Positions 62,640 through 64,000 of a DNA stretch of 64,000 nt are shown piece after piece. Both the position numbers and the translations under genes were made by a program. Source of the DNA: Phytophthora hibernalis. Its lineage: Eukaryota > Oomycota > Peronosporomycetes > Peronosporales > Peronosporaceae. Numbering within the stretch: the stretch's first letter is position 1; each line of letters starts with the position of its first letter. Below the pieces are notes generated by a model. That model made no database searches, was not told the origin of the DNA, and saw only the letters and a program-made list of their open reading frames with translations. Location of the stretch: assembly GCA_012656075.1 (NCBI GenBank), contig JAAKBF010000162.1, forward strand, positions 186,001 to 250,000. The letters run 5' to 3'.

Positions 62640-62691
62640 GAAAAAATCATGATAAAAAGCAATTTATTAGTGATGCATGCCGAAGGGAGAA

Positions 62692-63989
62692 TCAGCTGAA
62701 ATAACTCAACGTGGGAATAGATCGAGTGACCTGCCGGGCCACAGCACGCGCCATCTCAATGTCGGGACCTAACATACTGGCGATGTCATAGTATCGTTCG
62801 ATGCTCTCACGAATCCCGCCACTTTCACCCTCTCCGATAGGTGGTAACACATTTTTCAGCTTCAATCTCTTCACGGGATTTTGAATGTACGGGAGTTTGA
62901 TCTCGGTACCAGTAATGGGAGACTGCGCCAACAGCTTCCTGATCACCTCGAAAGCCTCCCTGGATTCGCGATGGTCGCCGTCTGGATGAGAGCACAACCA
63001 TCTTCATCTCCGAGAACCAGAAGAACATCCACACGGCGTTCAAGTCAGTAAGAAGTGCCATTACTGGGTCTTTGCGAACGATTAGATCCAAAGCGATTAG
63101 CTCCGACATAGCCTGGAACTCGGAGTTACTTTGAACGGCTCTCTTCACTTCAATCAGCATCTTCACTCCTGGCAAGTACTTAACACTGGAAGGATTCGCC
63201 ACGGCAATATCGCTGAGAACGAGGAGATCCGTGCTTCCAGCTAGTTCAATGTTGCAACCAGGAACTTCTTTCGTAAGAACTTTTTGCTTTTTCCACGCCA
63301 ATCACACACAGCTGCTGCTCCTTCAGCACATCACCAATGTTGTCTTCTACGTATTTATGATAACGTCGTCGCTGCTGCTCCTCAGAGAGATCGATCTCTT
63401 GTCCGCATTCAACACTCATCCACTGGAATCCGTTGACCGGATTCCCCTTCCAACGTCAAATGGAACTGTGCGCACAGGAACCACCTGAATGTTTAAGTCT
63501 TCCAGTAGCTGCTTGCCCTTGGACGAGTTCATTTCCGAGTGGGCATATCGCTTGCGTTTGGTCAGCACAGTCTGCTCGTACACCTTGTCAACCTTTTCGA
63601 CGAGTTGATCCATCCTGGAAGTCTCGCTCGCTGAACCAACTGCACCGCCCGGAACCACCACCAGCACGTGGATTTGCTTGGTTTTCGGTTCTGGCATCCC
63701 TCGAGAACCTCGTCAAGGCCAAACTCCCATCAAGTTCATTGTCTTCGTGTGTCAGCCCTTCGATTAAAGCAGTCTTTTCCCTTTCTTGATTCTTCACGTC
63801 TTCCAAGTGAGACGAGAGCCACGTGCCGCCCTCCGTCTTCGCCAGGAAGAGCTGCAGCTTCGCCGCAAAGTCATACTTCTGGTCCTCCGCGATCGCCTTC
63901 TTCAACGCAGACACTGATGCACCCTCGTCAATATCCACCTCGAACGCGCTTCCCGCCACGCCAACGATCGCACAGAACAGCTTCACCAT
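62692..63989 (-). pseudogene. Crinkler (CRN) effector with nuclease-like C-terminus, frame breaks
   Basis: The ATG at 63989 opens the CRN N-terminal secretion/translocation domain: MVKLFCAIVGVAGSAFEVDI with LQLFLAKTEGGTWL, the diagnostic LxLFLAK motif. The HVLVVVP motif that ends this domain is in another frame (KQIHVLVVVPGG, near 63670). The middle reads QWMSVECGQEIDLSEEQQRR and leads to KEVPGCNIELAGSTDLLVLS. The C-terminal effector domain has VKMLIEVKRAVQSNSEFQAM, a PD-(D/E)XK-like ExK motif, and ALLTDLNAVWMFFWFSEM, then EAFEVIRKLLAQSP in a further frame, ending at 62692. CRNs act in the host or in competing cells, commonly in the nucleus. At least three shifts interrupt it, so it may be a pseudogene or error-affected. 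Its stop lies about 30-50 bp from the Polinton-like element. Confidence 0.8.
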
Positions 63990-64000
63990 CCTTTTCTCCA

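Larger units (their letters stand above)
44440..62660. mobile_element. Polinton/Maverick-type integrated virus-like element, about 18.2 kb
   Basis: All hallmark Polinton genes are present: protein-primed DNA polymerase B, rve integrase with chromodomain, A32/FtsK-type ATPase, adenain-like protease, candidate major and minor capsid proteins, plus a fibre and nucleases. Base composition is distinctly AT-richer than the flanks and genes are tightly packed without introns. Limits are inferred from the first and last element-like genes (44489 and 62605). I looked for long terminal inverted repeats starting AG and for a 6-bp target duplication and found neither, so one or both ends may be truncated or rearranged. 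Several genes are broken by single-base shifts. Confidence 0.92.

Noticed and set aside
44440..62660. Terminal inverted repeats at the Polinton ends
   Set aside because: Compared about 100 bases at each edge in inverted orientation; only short AT-rich similarity and the promoter-like ATCCTGATA motif were found.
44440..62660. Giant virus fragment instead of Polinton
   Set aside because: No mRNA-capping, RNA polymerase, VLTF3 or D5 primase genes; pPolB plus rve integrase is Polinton-specific.
1..64000. CRISPR arrays, bacterial operons or rRNA genes
   Set aside because: No regularly spaced repeats, Shine-Dalgarno-linked clusters or rRNA-like sequence; spliced introns show eukaryotic DNA.

Overview
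This window reads as oomycete nuclear DNA, most likely Phytophthora or a close relative. The evidence is a Crinkler-type effector with LFLAK and HVLVVVP motifs at the right edge, a cluster of small secreted RxLR-like peptides, short 54-109 nt GT-AG introns, oomycete-style ankyrin proteins and GC-rich compact housekeeping genes. Genus and species are inference. Many conserved genes carry single-base reading-frame breaks, several in G runs, so residual assembly indels are as likely as real pseudogenes.

Layout. 1-4.3 kb: a broken INTS7-like tail, an RS-rich protein, an unrecognised basic protein and an ankyrin remnant. 4.4-11.6 kb: eEFSec (selenocysteine elongation factor, minus strand), a coiled-coil/F-box-like gene and mitochondrial Lon protease. 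12.0-17.8 kb: a Mutator-like transposon with inverted ends, FAR1-like/MULE transposase pieces with a SWIM finger, and a second gene ending in an Ulp1-like C48 protease. 18.1-32.0 kb: housekeeping genes: a CASTOR-like ACT protein, the NCAPH2 C-terminus, an ankyrin protein, tRNA-Arg(CCG), a TPR-methyltransferase fusion, a SHAQKY-class MYB, a small glycine-rich membrane protein and V-ATPase subunit a. 32.4-34.3 kb: three small secreted peptides, one with RMLR. 35.1-40.7 kb: four Gfo/Idh/MocA dehydrogenase copies, two on each strand, arranged divergently. 41.1-44.4 kb: a 5'-truncated Ty1/copia element on the minus strand.

44.45-62.65 kb is the main feature: an integrated Polinton/Maverick-type virus-like element of about 18 kb, AT-richer than its surroundings. 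It has protein-primed family B DNA polymerase with an inserted HNH-like domain, an rve integrase with a chromodomain, an A32/FtsK-type packaging ATPase, an adenain-like protease, candidate major and minor capsid proteins, a glycine-rich virion-type protein and a fibre with an S74 self-cleaving chaperone. It also has three GIY-YIG nucleases ending in the same zinc finger, a GKYKG-doublet protein and a block of unrecognised genes. Replication, integration, packaging and capsid functions are all represented, so the ancestor could plausibly have formed particles. Two upstream motif classes appear to separate nuclease/polymerase genes from capsid genes. No terminal inverted repeats were found by eye.

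62.69-63.99 kb: a Crinkler effector gene with a PD-(D/E)XK-like C-terminus, ending about 50 bp from the element.
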